The position numbers and the translations under genes are program-made. 64,000 nt of DNA from Bacteroidales bacterium (GTDB taxonomy: Bacteria; Bacteroidota; Bacteroidia; Bacteroidales; Muribaculaceae). The DNA is taken from assembly GCA_014800685.1 (NCBI GenBank), contig JAAVFQ010000008.1, positions 111,116 through 175,115 of the forward strand. The letters are read 5' to 3'. The notes under the pieces are model-generated. The model saw only the letters and a program-made list of their open reading frames with translations. It was not told the origin of the DNA and ran no database searches. Positions within the stretch are counted from its first letter, which is position 1; the number at the start of each line of letters is the position of its first letter. Positions 63,204 through 64,000 of the stretch are shown here, one piece after another.

Positions 63204-64000
63204 ATGAAAGAAATGGACATTGACTGGGGCAACCTGACATTCAGCTATATGCCTACAGACTACAATGTACGCTGCACTTACAAAGATGGCAAGTGGGGCG
63301 AAATTCAGGTTAGCGACTCCGAATTCATTCCCCTCCACATCGCTGCTTCCTGCCTCCACTACGGTCAGGAATCTTTTGAGGGCCTCAAGGCCTTCCGCGG
63401 CAAAGACGGCAAGGTGCGCATCTTCCGCATGGAAGAGAACGCAAAGCGCTTCATCCGCAGCGCCGAAGGCGTTAAGATGGCTCCCATGCCCATAGAGCTT
63501 TTCTGCGAAATGGTGCGCAAAGTAGTTAAACTCAACGAGCGCTTCGTGCCCCCTTACGGCACCGGTGCCTCTCTCTATATCCGTCCCCTCGAAATCGGTA
63601 TCTCCGCGCGCGTTGGTGTAAAGCCCGCCGACGAGTACATGGTCATCATGCTCGTAACCCCCGTAGGACCTTACTTCAAGGAGGGATTCAAGCCCACTAA
63701 AGTTTGCCTCTCACGCGAATATGACCGCGTGGCTCCCAAAGGCACCGGCAGCATCAAGGTGGGTGGCAACTATGCCGCTTCTCTGGTAGCCGGCGAAAAG
63801 GCTCACGACCTCGGCTACAGCGTAATGCTCTATCTTGACCCCAAAGAGAAGAAATATCTCGACGAGTGTGGCGCGGCCAACTTCTTCGCTATCAAGGGCA
63901 ACAAATATATCACTCCCAAGAGCGAATCCATCCTCCCCTCTATCACTAACATGAGCCTCGTGCAGCTTGCCGAAGACCTCGGCATGGAAGTGGAGCGTCG
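63204..64000 (+). CDS. ilvE: Branched-chain amino acid aminotransferase (3' end cut by the window)
   Basis: The visible 265 residues belong to the fold-type IV PLP aminotransferases that exchange the amino group of Leu, Ile and Val with 2-oxoglutarate. It starts MKEMDIDWGNLTFSYMPTDY and contains AASCLHYGQESFEGLKAFRG, SLYIRPLEIGIS and the PLP lysine Lys185 in TGSIKVGGNYAASL. The conserved EECGAANFF-like block (here DECGAANFFAIKG) follows. The frame is open to base 64000, so the stop and the rest of the enzyme lie beyond the window. It has its own promoter. Confidence 0.95.
   Translation, partial: MKEMDIDWGNLTFSYMPTDYNVRCTYKDGKWGEIQVSDSEFIPLHIAASCLHYGQESFEGLKAFRGKDGKVRIFRMEENAKRFIRSAEGVKMAPMPIELFCEMVRKVVKLNERFVPPYGTGASLYIRPLEIGISARVGVKPADEYMVIMLVTPVGPYFKEGFKPTKVCLSREYDRVAPKGTGSIKVGGNYAASLVAGEKAHDLGYSVMLYLDPKEKKYLDECGAANFFAIKGNKYITPKSESILPSITNMSLVQLAEDLGMEVER

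Overview
The window is chromosomal DNA from a Bacteroidales bacterium, most likely of the Muribaculaceae type. The evidence is the gene content (Rnf complex, a Porin_10-type porin, a PG0541-type RND accessory protein, DUF4954 and DUF5053 families, NYN protein, T9SS-like C-terminal tails), the tRNA-Tyr-Gly-Thr-tuf-tRNA-Trp-secE-nusG-rplKAJL order, and the repeated promoter box TAnnTTTG typical of Bacteroidota. Family placement is inference; phylum and order are well supported. No plasmid or complete prophage is visible.

Layout. 1-3.5 kb: end of the rnf operon (rnfC partial, D, G, E, A). 3.5-5 kb: a leftward two-gene cassette, a cytoplasmic-type amidase (endolysin fold) translationally coupled to a small lipoprotein with a C-terminal membrane segment, which is the layout of a phage endolysin plus unimolecular spanin; simple-sequence repeats lie just upstream, then tRNA-His. 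5-6.4 kb: YccF and a ZIP metal transporter. 6.4-13.4 kb: leftward tetR-tolC-MFP-RND-PG0541 efflux operon. 13.4-15.2 kb: secreted protein with a T9SS-like tail and a structured 300-base leader. 15.7-20.7 kb: guanine deaminase, porin plus DAACS symporter, and a secreted protein. 20.9-23.3 kb: divergent kbl/tdh threonine degradation pair. 23.4-28.9 kb: pheS, nth, acyl-CoA ligase, TlpA-like lipoprotein, M48 protease. 29-43.6 kb: rpoC, rpoB, then a 1.5-kb gap, rplL-J-A-K, nusG, secE, tRNA-Trp, tuf and three tRNAs, all leftward. 43.9-52.3 kb: glmS, a DUF5053 gene broken by TGA, nitroreductase, flavodoxin-like protein, two lipoproteins and a NYN protein. 52.4-56.1 kb: pepD-muramidase-pepD operon. 56.4-64 kb: small membrane protein, OmpH-like lipoprotein, hflX, DUF4954 protein, rpsA, tail-only secreted protein and ilvE (cut by the window end).

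The most unusual signal is in the intergenic DNA. I see two unlabelled families of short palindromic elements. RU-1 has ends AAGTAAGTATT..AAAAT, at least eleven copies from 34 to about 190 bp, and a core hairpin with compensatory base changes; its left end carries an outward Bacteroidota -7 box. RU-2 has ends CTAAGAGTnTGTTT and three copies, one filling the rpoB-rpoC spacer and overlapping the rpoB stop codon. Separate tandem arrays (about 21 bp x9 and 34 bp x7) lie between a strong terminator after rplL and rpoB, so rpoBC looks transcriptionally separated from rplKAJL. All calls come from reading the sequence; no database search was run.
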